64,000 nt of DNA, from assembly GCA_046199005.1 (NCBI GenBank), contig CP176050.1:3348001-3412000 (forward strand). Reading direction: 5' to 3'. Below the pieces are notes generated by a model that did not search any database, had not been told where the DNA came from, and was given only the letters and a program-made list of their open reading frames with translations. A program made the translations under genes and the position numbers. This DNA is from Ascidiimonas sp046199005. GTDB taxonomy: Bacteria; Bacteroidota; Bacteroidia; Flavobacteriales; Flavobacteriaceae. Below, piece after piece: positions 9,283 through 17,967 of the stretch (its first letter is position 1; every line of letters begins with the position of its first letter).

Positions 9283-9449
9283 GTTCCTAATTAATTTCGG
9301 ACTAAAATATGAAAATTAATCCTTTTACCATATCAAATAAAAAGCAAAAAACCCTTGTAAGTATTATTTTTCTGTACGGAGTGGATCCCCCGTATTTAGA
9401 ATCTACCAGCCAAATACTTATTTCGTATTTTTACCGAAAATTCTTCCTG

Positions 9450-10124
9450 ATGAAAATAATATTCTCGGTATGTATAGCAGCGCTCTTCTTTTCTTGTAAA
9501 TCAGAGCCGAAAAACGAAAAGCCAGTAGTAACCGAAGAGCTTACCATTTCTGAAAAGATTGCGAAAGCTCATGGTTACGACGCCTGGAAAGAGGTTGCTC
9601 AAATAGACTTCACATTTAATGTAGACAGAGATTCTTCGCACTTTGAAAGAAGCTGGTCGTGGAAACCAGTAACGAACGAAGTGGTGATGACCACAACAAC
9701 CGATACCATTTCTTATAAACGAAGTAAAATAGATAGTCTTGTTGTGAATGCCGATAAGGGTTTTATTAATGACCGATACTGGCTGCTGGCTCCTTTTAAT
9801 CTGGTTTGGGATACCGGAATTAAAGAAACATATTCACAAAGTGCCCTTGGCCCAATTAGCGGAGACAGCTTGCAAAAACTTACCATTGTTTACACTAGTG
9901 ACGGCGGTTATACTCCGGGAGATGCTTACGATTTTTATTTTGGGGATGATTACCGTATTAAAGAATGGGTCTTCAGAAAAAAGAATGTTCCGGAACCAAG
10001 CCTGATTACTTCTTGGGAAGACTATCAGGATTTTAGCGGACTTCATCTTGCCACTGTACACAATAAGAATGAAGGTAGCTGGAAATTGTATTTTACCAAT
10101 ATAAAGGTAACCGTAAAAAATTAA
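9450..10124 (+). CDS. Lipoprotein of DUF6503-like family
   Basis: The start at MKIIFSVCIAALFFSC is chosen because it gives a lipoprotein signal with Cys16; the frame is open further upstream to 9309 but without sense. The mature 209 residues contain SEKIAKAHGYDAWKEV near the N-terminus and a W/Y-rich beta-strand region, resembling Bacteroidetes lipoproteins annotated as DUF6503. That assignment is from memory of the N-terminal pattern and is tentative. It would sit in the membrane facing the periplasm. It converges on the MFS gene with only 2 bp between stop codons. Confidence 0.72.
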   Translation: MKIIFSVCIAALFFSCKSEPKNEKPVVTEELTISEKIAKAHGYDAWKEVAQIDFTFNVDRDSSHFERSWSWKPVTNEVVMTTTTDTISYKRSKIDSLVVNADKGFINDRYWLLAPFNLVWDTGIKETYSQSALGPISGDSLQKLTIVYTSDGGYTPGDAYDFYFGDDYRIKEWVFRKKNVPEPSLITSWEDYQDFSGLHLATVHNKNEGSWKLYFTNIKVTVKN

Positions 10125-10126
10125 GC

Positions 10127-11296
10127 TTACTTGTCGGTTCGCACGCGAAAAGAAGCGATCAATGCAATGAGGGTAAAGCAAAGCAATGCGACAAAACTAA
10201 GCTTCAAACTGCTCAATCTCGCCAGAAAACCAAGAAAAACAGGACCCAACAAAAAGCCGATAAATCCGGAACCGGCTATAAAAGAAACTCCTTGCGAACT
10301 CTCCACGCCTTTTGTCTTACCACCCATCCTAAAAAGTTCGGGAACGATTGCAGAAAGCCCTAATCCCACCAGGCCAAATCCAAGGATGGCTAAAAAGGTG
10401 GTTTCCACAAGCACACATGCAAAACCAAGCGCGCCCAGCGCACTGCCTACGACCATGATAGATTTAGGACCAAAACGCATGCTCAAACCATCTCCGGTAA
10501 ACCTTCCCAATGCCATGGTCAATGAAAAAGCTGTATAACCCAGTCCGATGTAAAGCTCCGGGGCCTGCGATACTTTTTCAAGATACAGGGCGCTCCAGTC
10601 TACAATAGCCCCTTCACTTGCCATGACAAAAAAACCGATAATACCAAATAAAAGAAGTGGTTTAAATTGTTGAAAGCTAAAGCTCATTTTTTCAACCTTA
10701 TCTGCTATAATACCATAGTAATTTTTCAAGAGGAGCAAATGTAAAAAAAGGCAGATCACAACAACTACGAGCGCATGGTGCAGCGGTACCTCTACATAAG
10801 GTATAAATAACGTACCGATACCCGCACTTACCATGCCGCCCAGGCTGAAAAACCCATGATTGGCAGACATAATATGTATGGTGTCTTTCTTTTCTAATTC
10901 TGTGACCAACGTATTCATGGCGATGTCCGTAAAACCGGTAGTAACCCCTACTGCATACATCCCCAAGCACAGAATCAAATAGTTGGGTGCTAAAAAGGGT
11001 ATGGTAATGCCAAGAAGCATAGAGATGCCGCCAAAAGCTGTCGCTTTGCCCACTCCGGTTTTTCTAATAATGGCAGGTGCTGTAAAAAGCATCGTGAGGG
11101 TACCCAGCGCCATAAAGAACACCGCAAAACCCAGGGCTCCTTCATCAATACCCAGCTTCTCTTTAATGGCAGGAATGTAAATAGCCCATGTGGCAAATAA
11201 CACATTCATCATAAAAAATACCCACGCGGGAGCAAGATATCTTTTGTGCTTTAAAATAATTGCCAATGCATTTCCGGAAGACGTTTCATGAGCCAT
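10127..11296 (-). CDS. MFS transporter
   Basis: About 389 residues with around 12 hydrophobic segments, a major facilitator of the sugar/drug type. The start at MAHETSSGNA is the first ATG; two TTG codons precede it. Marks are a short helix 2-3 loop with RKTGVGKATAFGG and GEGAIVDW-like text in helix 7 (ASEGAIVDWSALYL), a pattern common in FucP/YbjJ-like MFS permeases. The substrate is unknown. It is transcribed away from the histidine kinase gene and probably has a promoter in the 100-bp gap. Confidence 0.85.
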   Translation of the reverse strand: MAHETSSGNALAIILKHKRYLAPAWVFFMMNVLFATWAIYIPAIKEKLGIDEGALGFAVFFMALGTLTMLFTAPAIIRKTGVGKATAFGGISMLLGITIPFLAPNYLILCLGMYAVGVTTGFTDIAMNTLVTELEKKDTIHIMSANHGFFSLGGMVSAGIGTLFIPYVEVPLHHALVVVVICLFLHLLLLKNYYGIIADKVEKMSFSFQQFKPLLLFGIIGFFVMASEGAIVDWSALYLEKVSQAPELYIGLGYTAFSLTMALGRFTGDGLSMRFGPKSIMVVGSALGALGFACVLVETTFLAILGFGLVGLGLSAIVPELFRMGGKTKGVESSQGVSFIAGSGFIGFLLGPVFLGFLARLSSLKLSFVALLCFTLIALIASFRVRTDK

Positions 11297-11397
11297 AAGC
11301 AACAATAAAATTTCGAAATTAACTATTTAACCTGTATAATTTATAGCAACGCCTTATTAATTCATTATTTTTATAAACGCACAGAGAACTCTTAGGT

Positions 11398-12825
11398 ATG
11401 ACCGATTACATTCATCAAAATCTTTTAAAATTTGAGCAATTTCAAAACATTCCAGACGATTCGCTTGAATGGCTCGGGTCTCATTTGAAAATAAAGGAAT
11501 ATGAAAAAGGGGATTTTCTTTTTGAGAAGGGAAAACCTATTGTTCATATGGAGCTTATTTTTGAAGGTGAATTTGAAGTTTATTTGGTGCAGCAAGGTTC
11601 TAAAAAAGGGGTGGGCATGTTCAGATCTCAGGATATTTCGGGAGTGCTCCCTTTTTCAAGATTACAGAATGCGCAGGGTTATGGGGTTGCCACCAAAAAA
11701 TCAGTAGTCGCCAAATTTCCAAAAGAGAAGATCAGCGAAATGATCTGCGATCACTATCAGCTTACTGAAGTGCTGGTGCATACGATGAACAATCGCATTC
11801 GTAGTTTTACCCAGCAACAGGTACAAAATGAAAAGTTGATTGCGTTGGGTAAACTATCTGCAGGGCTTGCACATGAACTCAACAATCCTGCCTCGGCTAT
11901 GGTTCGAAGTGCCGAAATGCTACAGGAACACCTCACCTTGCTTCCGGAAGGTTTTAAAGCCGTTATTAAAATTAAGACAGACGATGAGAGCATAGACTTT
12001 ATCAATGGGCTTATGTATGAGAAGTTAAAAGAAGAATCAGCCTCGTTGTCACTTATGGAGCGTACGTCGCGTGAGGATGAGTTATTTGATTGGTTTGAAA
12101 ACTGTAATCTGGGCAATCCTGATGATCTTGTAGACCTGTTGGTCGCTTATAATTTTTCGTTAGACGATCTAGAACTCATTAAAAGCAAACTTAGAGAAGA
12201 AGATTTCTATCCGGTCTTAAATTGGATCGTACAGAACATCACTACCCAGAAAACTGTCGCCGAGATACGGGAAGCTTCTCAGCGTATTGAAAACCTCATA
12301 AAATCTATCAAATCCTATTCCTACATGGATCGCAATATGGATTTTCAACCCATCAACATTCATGAAGGCATCAAGAATACGGTAACAGTGCTCAATCATA
12401 AAATAGGAAAAGTAGGGCATGAAGTGGTTTTTGATTTTGAAGAAGAACTGCCAAAAGTACAGGGGCTTCCGGGAGAATTAAATCAGGTTTGGACGAACAT
12501 CATCGATAATGCGATTGATGCTTTTCCAGAAAAAAACGGCAGGCTCGAAATTAAGACCTCACATTCAGATCGATTCATTATAGTAGAATTTACAGACAAT
12601 GGTCATGGCATACCCAAAGATGTGCAAAATCATATTTTTGAACCTTTTTATACTATGAAGGAAATCGGTCAGGGTACGGGGCTCGGACTTGATATGGTGC
12701 TAAAAATACTCAAACAGCATGAGGCGGATATTAAGGTAACTTCCGAGCATGGAAATACCAAATTCCGCATTTGTTTTCCCAGGAAAGAGCTACAAAAGAA
12801 TCCAACAAAAGACGTTAAGAAATAA
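11398..12825 (+). CDS. Cyclic nucleotide-binding sensor histidine kinase
   Basis: 475 residues without membrane segments. Residues about 15-125 form a cNMP-binding (CAP-ED) domain (YEKGDFLFEKGKPI, FEGEFEVYL). Residues about 150-330 hold the dimerisation domain with phospho-acceptor His159 in LAHELNNPASAM. Residues about 350-465 are the HATPase domain (NIIDNAIDAF, FTDNGHGIP, GTGLGLDMVLKIL). It therefore looks like a soluble kinase that senses a ligand or redox state in the cytosol. The receiver/reductase fusion gene begins 12 bp downstream, so the two are probably a cognate pair. Confidence 0.9.
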   Translation: MTDYIHQNLLKFEQFQNIPDDSLEWLGSHLKIKEYEKGDFLFEKGKPIVHMELIFEGEFEVYLVQQGSKKGVGMFRSQDISGVLPFSRLQNAQGYGVATKKSVVAKFPKEKISEMICDHYQLTEVLVHTMNNRIRSFTQQQVQNEKLIALGKLSAGLAHELNNPASAMVRSAEMLQEHLTLLPEGFKAVIKIKTDDESIDFINGLMYEKLKEESASLSLMERTSREDELFDWFENCNLGNPDDLVDLLVAYNFSLDDLELIKSKLREEDFYPVLNWIVQNITTQKTVAEIREASQRIENLIKSIKSYSYMDRNMDFQPINIHEGIKNTVTVLNHKIGKVGHEVVFDFEEELPKVQGLPGELNQVWTNIIDNAIDAFPEKNGRLEIKTSHSDRFIIVEFTDNGHGIPKDVQNHIFEPFYTMKEIGQGTGLGLDMVLKILKQHEADIKVTSEHGNTKFRICFPRKELQKNPTKDVKK

Positions 12826-12837
12826 GTATATAGAATT

Positions 12838-14499
12838 ATGAAAAAACCAATCATCTTTGTGATAGACGATGATATTCAGGTATTACGGGCAATTAACTCA
12901 GACCTTCGGTCTCGGTACCGAAGCGACTATCGGATTATGTATACCGATTCGGGAAATGAAGCACTGGAAGCTTTTAAAGATCTTAAGAATAAAGGAGAAG
13001 ATGTAGCTCTTTTTTTATCAGACCAACGAATGCCTGAAATTACAGGGGTGGACCTATTGGAAAAAGCTTCAAAGATATTTCCCAGTGCTAAAAGAGCCTT
13101 GCTTACCGCTTATTCGGATACGGATGCGGCTATCAAAGCTATAAATGAGGTACAACTCGATTACTACTTGCTAAAACCATGGAACCCTCCGGAAGAAAAA
13201 CTGTATCCGGTAATCGATGACCTTTTAGAAGAGTGGCTGGCTTCATTTGTACCTGAATTTAAGGGCCTGCGTATCATTGGTTATCCGTTTTCCCCAAAAA
13301 CTCACGAAATTAAAGACTTTCTGGCAGGAAACCTTTTCCCTTATCAGTTTCTGAATATAGAAAGTAATGTGAACGCACAACAATTATTGGAGGAGAACGA
13401 ATTGGACACTAAGGACCTTCCTGCTGTCTTTTTCGAAGATGGAAGTCATCTTCTGAATCCTGATCTTACGCAACTGGCCGAGAAGTTGGGGCTAAATGTA
13501 AAAGCACTGGAAGAATTGTACGATGTAGTGATCATTGGCGCCGGACCTGCGGGACTTGCAGCAGCGGTATATGGAGGGTCTGAAGGGCTCAAAACCTTGC
13601 TCATTGAACGCAAGGCTCCAGGTGGACAAGCGGGAACCAGTTCCCGAATTGAGAATTACCTTGGTTTCCCCAAAGGATTAAGCGGCAAAGACCTTGCAAG
13701 AAGAGCGATTACACAAGCGACGCGTTTCGGGATCGAATTCTTAACCCCTATTGCTGTTGAACAGATCGAATTAAAAGATCAGTACAAATTATTAAAACTT
13801 TCAGACGGTGATCTTATAAAAGCAAGAGCTATTGTGATCGCCTCTGGCGTAGACTATCGAAAATTAACAAACAAGGGGGTTGAAGCACTTTCGGGTGCAG
13901 GCATCTATTACGGTGCAGCTACTACAGAGGCTCATACCTGTACCGACGGCGAAGTATACGTAGTAGGCGGCGGTAATAGTGCCGGACAAGGTGCGGTTTA
14001 CCTAAGTAAATTTGCCAAAAATGTATATATCGTGATCCGTCGTGAAGACCTCAGCAGTTCAATGTCTCAATACCTTATCGATCAAATTGATGCTATTGAT
14101 AATATTACGCTATTGCAGGAAAGCGAAATCATAGAGGCGCTAGGTGAAGAACAGTTAGAGCAGGTAAAAATTAAGAATAATCAAAATGAAGAAGCAGTAA
14201 CCAAACCAGCAACTGCCATGTTTATCTTTATAGGAGCCAAACCCTATACCGATTGGATAGGGGACCTTCTATTAAAAGATGAAAAAGGATTTTTGGTAAC
14301 GGGAAAAGCAGTTAAAGAACACAAAGACGGAGCAAAAATCTGGAAGAAACAAGAAGACCCTTACCTTTTAGAAACCAGTGTGCCCGGTATTTTTGCTGCT
14401 GGAGATGTTCGCAGTGGGGCTATGAATCGTGTAGCTTCTGCGGTTGGCGAAGGCGCCATGGCAATCAGTTTTGTACACAAATACTTGGCAGACCACTAA
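12838..14499 (+). CDS. Response regulator receiver / glutaredoxin-like / thioredoxin-reductase-like fusion
   Basis: 553 residues in three domains. Residues about 4-125 are a receiver (acceptor Asp62 in LSDQRMP, Lys113 in LLKPW). Residues about 144-220 look like a glutaredoxin fold (RIIGYPFSPKTHEIKDFL) in which SPKT replaces the usual CPYC. Residues about 228-550 are a two-dinucleotide-binding FAD/NAD(P)H reductase (GAGPAG 234-239, GGGNSAG 377-383, AAGDVRSG). Around 357-371 the sequence YYGAATTEAHTC lacks the CxxC of thioredoxin reductase. The reaction is therefore unlikely to be classic thioredoxin reduction. It follows the kinase by 12 bp and is followed by an AraC gene 1 bp after its stop. 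Confidence 0.9.
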   Translation: MKKPIIFVIDDDIQVLRAINSDLRSRYRSDYRIMYTDSGNEALEAFKDLKNKGEDVALFLSDQRMPEITGVDLLEKASKIFPSAKRALLTAYSDTDAAIKAINEVQLDYYLLKPWNPPEEKLYPVIDDLLEEWLASFVPEFKGLRIIGYPFSPKTHEIKDFLAGNLFPYQFLNIESNVNAQQLLEENELDTKDLPAVFFEDGSHLLNPDLTQLAEKLGLNVKALEELYDVVIIGAGPAGLAAAVYGGSEGLKTLLIERKAPGGQAGTSSRIENYLGFPKGLSGKDLARRAITQATRFGIEFLTPIAVEQIELKDQYKLLKLSDGDLIKARAIVIASGVDYRKLTNKGVEALSGAGIYYGAATTEAHTCTDGEVYVVGGGNSAGQGAVYLSKFAKNVYIVIRREDLSSSMSQYLIDQIDAIDNITLLQESEIIEALGEEQLEQVKIKNNQNEEAVTKPATAMFIFIGAKPYTDWIGDLLLKDEKGFLVTGKAVKEHKDGAKIWKKQEDPYLLETSVPGIFAAGDVRSGAMNRVASAVGEGAMAISFVHKYLADH

Positions 14500-14500
14500 A

Positions 14501-15361
14501 ATGAAGCAATTTCAGTTTAAAGAAACCTATTCCAGAGATGCTTTTTTTAATATTGAATCGATAAAGCAACAGCCGGCAGACGCGTACCCTGTGCAATTCG
14601 AAGCACATGCACACGATTATTACGTGATTGTACTTTCTGAAAAAGGTACCGGAGTTCATACAATCGATTATCACGCTTACGATATCCTTCCGGGAAGCAT
14701 CTTTTTTTTGAGCCCTAATCAGGTTCATCAGGTAGTGGAGGCCACTCCTACTGCAGGATATGTAATTTCTTTTAACGACGATTTTCTTATTCGCTCCAAC
14801 ATCAGCACTCAATTTTTCATGAACATTAATTTGTTCCGTCCGTTTGGCGAGTCCCCTCCCCTTTTACCGGATCCACCTACTTTTTCTAAACTCAAGAGCT
14901 ATTGCAAAGAGTTACAGGTTTGTTTTGAAACTGATTCTGATTTTAAATACGAGGCACTAGGTGCCATCTTACGGCTGTTTTTAATACAAAGTAATGCCGT
15001 ATGCGACCTCTTTCAACAACCGGTTATACAAATGGATAATGCCTTGATCACCTTGCGAAACTTTCGAACATTGGTAGAGCAGAAATTTAAACAAGAACAT
15101 AAAACTACGTTCTATGCCGACAAATTGTTTATTTCCGCCAATTATCTCAACAAACTTTCCTCTTCCTATTTGCATGTAAGTGCAAAAGAATACATTATGA
15201 ATCGGGTGATGCTCGAAGTTAAACGACAACTACGGCATGCTTCTAAAACCGTCAAGGAAATTGCGTTTGAGCTGGGTTTTCAGGAACCTTCTCATTTAAG
15301 TCATGCTTTCAAGAATTATACCGGACAAAGTATGAGCGATTTCAAAGCTGAGATGAAGTAA
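14501..15361 (+). CDS. AraC family transcriptional regulator
   Basis: The start at 14501 (MKQFQFKETYS) is chosen because it lies 1 bp past the previous stop and gives a normal N-terminus; an in-frame upstream ATG at 14444 falls inside the fusion gene. 286 residues: an N-terminal cupin-like effector domain (HAHDYYVIVLSEKGTG, LSPNQVHQV) and a C-terminal double helix-turn-helix (FISANYLNKL, VKEIAFELGFQEPSHLSHAFK). It is the third gene of a run with the cNMP histidine kinase and the receiver/reductase, so it may act in the same redox or stress response. Confidence 0.9.
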   Translation: MKQFQFKETYSRDAFFNIESIKQQPADAYPVQFEAHAHDYYVIVLSEKGTGVHTIDYHAYDILPGSIFFLSPNQVHQVVEATPTAGYVISFNDDFLIRSNISTQFFMNINLFRPFGESPPLLPDPPTFSKLKSYCKELQVCFETDSDFKYEALGAILRLFLIQSNAVCDLFQQPVIQMDNALITLRNFRTLVEQKFKQEHKTTFYADKLFISANYLNKLSSSYLHVSAKEYIMNRVMLEVKRQLRHASKTVKEIAFELGFQEPSHLSHAFKNYTGQSMSDFKAEMK

Positions 15362-15488
15362 GACCATTCACTTTAAATAAGCTCATCATCTTGTTATATA
15401 GTTTCCCATATTTATATATCGTTTAAGTAAAAAAGAGAATCTTGTACTTTTGGTAATTTCTATTTTAAATTTTGGTACCACCTCCCAG

Positions 15489-15870
15489 ACGTAGGTCAAT
15501 AGCCTACGAAGAAAGTGACGGGATGCTTTACGCACTTATGCTGCTTACTCAACAGAGACAACCACCTCCCTTCTCCTTCGTCGAGGTACTCCTCCTTGCT
15601 TAGAGAAGAGCGTTTTTTGAATACACTGACCGTATTTTACCGTAAACAATTCCCCTCCTCCAAAAGAAGGAGTGGCATTTACGAAGTAGGCCAATAGCCT
15701 ACGAAGAAAGTGACGGGGTGGTTTACGCCCTTATGCTGCTTACTCAACAGAGACAACCACCTCCCCTCTCCTTCGTCGAGGTACTCCTCCTTGCTTAAGG
15801 AGGAGATTTTTTTAAATACACTAACCATAGTTTACCGTAAACAATTCCACCTCCTTTTAAAGGAGGGGTG
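15489..15870. repeat. Two tandem ~194-bp repeat units (left part of array)
   Basis: Unit 1 (about 15489-15682) and unit 2 (about 15683-15870) start with a GTAGG..CCTAC mini-inverted repeat followed by GAAGAAAGTGACGGG, and contain CTCCTTCGTCGAGGTACTCC, then a purine/pyrimidine hairpin and a T run. The same landmarks recur 194-195 bp apart. The CTCCTCCTT/AAGGAGGAG and TCCTTTTAAAGGA palindromes would fold into hairpins. Short open frames inside the units are not conserved and look spurious. Related units continue on the far side of the DUF559 gene. Confidence 0.88.
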
Positions 15871-15961
15871 AACTCAATGTTACCTTCCAAAGTTGATAGA
15901 ATGAATATGTAATGGTTGAAGATTAGGTGTATTTTATTACATTTAAATCGAATCCATAGAT

Positions 15962-16309
15962 ATGCACAACAAAAAACGACTAAAAGATTTGCGTAAATCA
16001 CTAAGAACAAAAGGTACTTCTGCTGAGGCCGCACTATGGAATTCTTTAAAGAATAAACAATTAAATGGGAGAAAGTTTCGAAGACAACATAGTATTGAAA
16101 ACTTTATCGTTGATTTTTATTGTCCATCGGAAAAAGTAATCATCGAATTAGATGGAGCTAATCACCTTGATTTTGCAAAACAGCAATCTGATTATGAACG
16201 TGATGAAATATTGCAGAACCTTGGTTTTAAAGTTATCAGGTTTGAAAACAAATTTATTTTTGAGGACCTCGAAATCGTACTAAATACAATTAGAGATAAT
16301 TTTGATTAA
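15962..16309 (+). CDS. DUF559 / Vsr-like endonuclease-domain protein
   Basis: 115 residues, the usual length for the DUF559 family. The N-terminus is basic (NKKRLKDLRKSLR), followed by EAALWNSLKNKQLNGRKFRRQ, FIVDFYCPSEKVIIELDGANH with the Asp/Glu of a PD-(D/E)XK nuclease fold, and a terminal helix GFKVIRFENKF. The fold is shared with very-short-patch repair endonucleases; whether it cuts DNA is not shown. It sits exactly between copies of the 194-bp repeat array, which suggests that the gene and the repeats form one unit, perhaps a selfish or homing-like module. Confidence 0.85.
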   Translation: MHNKKRLKDLRKSLRTKGTSAEAALWNSLKNKQLNGRKFRRQHSIENFIVDFYCPSEKVIIELDGANHLDFAKQQSDYERDEILQNLGFKVIRFENKFIFEDLEIVLNTIRDNFD

Positions 16310-16326
16310 ATCGTAAGAATTAATTA

Positions 16327-16620
16327 CACCTCCCCTCTCCTTCGTCGAGGTACTCCTCCTTACTGAAGGAAGAGCAATTTTTGAATACAGTGACCATAGT
16401 TTACCGCAAACAATTCCCCTCCTTTTAAAGGAGGGGTGGCACTTACGAAGTAGGTCAATAGCCTACGAAGAAAGTGACGGGGTGGTTTACGCCCTTATGC
16501 TGCTCACTCAACCGAGACAACCACCTCCCCTCTCCTTTGTCGGGGTACTCCTCCTTACTTAAGGAAGAGCATTTTTTGAATACAGTGACCATACTTTACC
16601 GCAAACGATTCTCCTACTTT
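16327..16620. repeat. One partial and one full ~194-bp repeat unit (right part of array)
   Basis: Unit 3 begins at CACCTCCCCTCTCC (16327), lacking the first ~75 bp of the unit, and ends near 16449. Unit 4 (about 16449-16620) starts again with the GTAGG..CCTAC element. The distance between equivalent points in units 3 and 4 is 195 bp. Unit 3 contains the perfect palindrome CCCCTCCTTTTAAAGGAGGG. The DUF559 module replaces the missing left end of unit 3. Confidence 0.85.
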
Positions 16621-16716
16621 TCAATACCGATTTTCGCATCAGCTGTCCGGTTTTTTGTATCGGCTTTTCCCTAGGTTCTAACGAACTTTGTACAGAACAA
16701 AAGAAAGGATAGAATC

Positions 16717-17430
16717 ATGAAAAAAATACTTCACAAAGCAAATACAAGAGGACACGCCAATCACGGTTGGCTTAACAGTTATCATACCTTTAGTTTTGCA
16801 AATTACTACAATCCCGAGCGTATGAATTTTGGTGCACTACGGGTTTTAAACGACGATACAGTAGCTGCGGGCATGGGCTTTGGCAAACACGCCCATGACA
16901 ATATGGAAATTATCTCCATCCCATTAGAGGGAGACCTGGAGCATGAAGACAGTATGGGAAATAAAAAAGTGATCAAACAAGGCGATATACAGTCTATGAC
17001 GGCGGGCACGGGTATTTTTCACAGTGAGTACAACAAAAACAAAGACCGGGATGTGAAATTTTTACAGATCTGGGTGGTACCACAGGAACGAAATGTCACT
17101 CCTACCTACGATCAAATCACCTTACATAGTGATGACCTGAAAAATAAATTATTACAGATTGTTTCTCCAAATGCTGATGATAAAGGCGTGCAGATCAACC
17201 AACAGGCTTGGTTTCATTTAGGAAATCTCGAAAAAGATACGAATGCTACCTATGAGTTGAAAGGAGAAAACACCGGAGTTTATGTCTTTGTGATTGACGG
17301 TGATGTGACTTTAAACGGAGAGTCCTTAAATAAACGTGATGGTCTCGGAATATGGGAAACAAATGCACTCGATCTTTATGCGGACTCTAATGCGAAAGTT
17401 TTGCTGATGGAGATACCGATGCAATTTTAA
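16717..17430 (+). CDS. Pirin family protein
   Basis: 237 residues of the pirin double cupin fold. Marks are RGHANHGWLNSYHTFSFA at the N-terminus, FGKHAHDNMEI with metal-binding His residues, QSMTAGTGIFHSEYN with another His and Glu, and LQIWVVP. Bacterial pirins bind a single metal ion in the first cupin; some show quercetin 2,3-dioxygenase activity and others act as redox-sensitive regulators. It is probably cytoplasmic and stands as a single transcription unit, followed by a clear terminator. Confidence 0.92.
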   Translation: MKKILHKANTRGHANHGWLNSYHTFSFANYYNPERMNFGALRVLNDDTVAAGMGFGKHAHDNMEIISIPLEGDLEHEDSMGNKKVIKQGDIQSMTAGTGIFHSEYNKNKDRDVKFLQIWVVPQERNVTPTYDQITLHSDDLKNKLLQIVSPNADDKGVQINQQAWFHLGNLEKDTNATYELKGENTGVYVFVIDGDVTLNGESLNKRDGLGIWETNALDLYADSNAKVLLMEIPMQF

Positions 17431-17456
17431 TCTATAAGCTTTTCATCATACTTACG

Positions 17457-17485
17457 AACCCGGACAACCTCCGGGTTTTATTTTT
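17457..17485 (+). terminator. Terminator after pirin gene
   Basis: AACCCGG pairs with CCGGGTT over a 7-nt loop and is followed by a T-rich tract. Confidence 0.8.
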
Positions 17486-17967
17486 AAAAGTTCCCTGTAC
17501 CTAAAAATTCAGGAAGCAAAAAAATTCGAGTCGGAAATACTTGATGTGTACCCTATATTTTATAAAACTTTACATCGTAAAATCTGAGATCTACCGGTAT
17601 TTTGATCCCTGCAAATAGTATAATACCAGCCATTATAAATGATTAATTAGAGCTAAAATAGCAAACCTTAGGAGGTTTTGACCCGCAAAATGTGATGGGA
17701 TGAGTCTTCCGAAAAAAGCTTTTTTGAAGAACTGCGGTGGCAATCAAAATTACCCAAACCACTTATACCATAATTGAAATCTCGATTCGGTTTTTTGCTT
17801 ATATTAGAAAATTATCTCACCCCTAAAGGGGATTCGATATGACAAGCTCGCTCTCGGAAATTATAAATGCAAACCGTGCCCTTCCAATATTAAAATGTAA
17901 ACTACAGTTCGCAAAGTTGATGTTTTAAAACAAGCGGTTTTAGCTATTCCTTTTGTCTGAAAGTAAC
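17486..17967. other. Gene-free stretch left of the RiPP locus
   Basis: No coding frame is convincing. It holds a palindrome at about 17705-17730 with AAAAAAGCTTTTTT at its centre, a small CCCCTAAAGGGG inverted repeat near 17822, and the element GCAAACCTTAGGAGG (17661-17684) that resembles a sequence at 21723-21745 on the other side of the RiPP locus. It looks like eroded repeat DNA. Confidence 0.5.

Noticed and set aside
9309..9449. 47-codon N-terminal extension of the DUF6503-like lipoprotein
   Set aside because: The lipoprotein signal begins at 9450 and the extension is lysine-rich text overlapping the clpP upstream region.
10698..10970. 90-codon minus-strand frame inside the MFS gene and similar frames at 10131-10538 and 10990-11205
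   Set aside because: They are overlapping shadows of the MFS coding sequence in other frames.
15515..15697. 60-codon open frame inside a repeat unit, and a similar one at 16474-16674
   Set aside because: Both lie in the 194-bp repeats, differ between units, and have no coding character beyond repeat-derived text.
15489..16620. Repeat array considered as CRISPR
   Set aside because: The units are about 194 bp, contiguous or broken by a gene, and lack short repeats with unique spacers; no cas genes are present.
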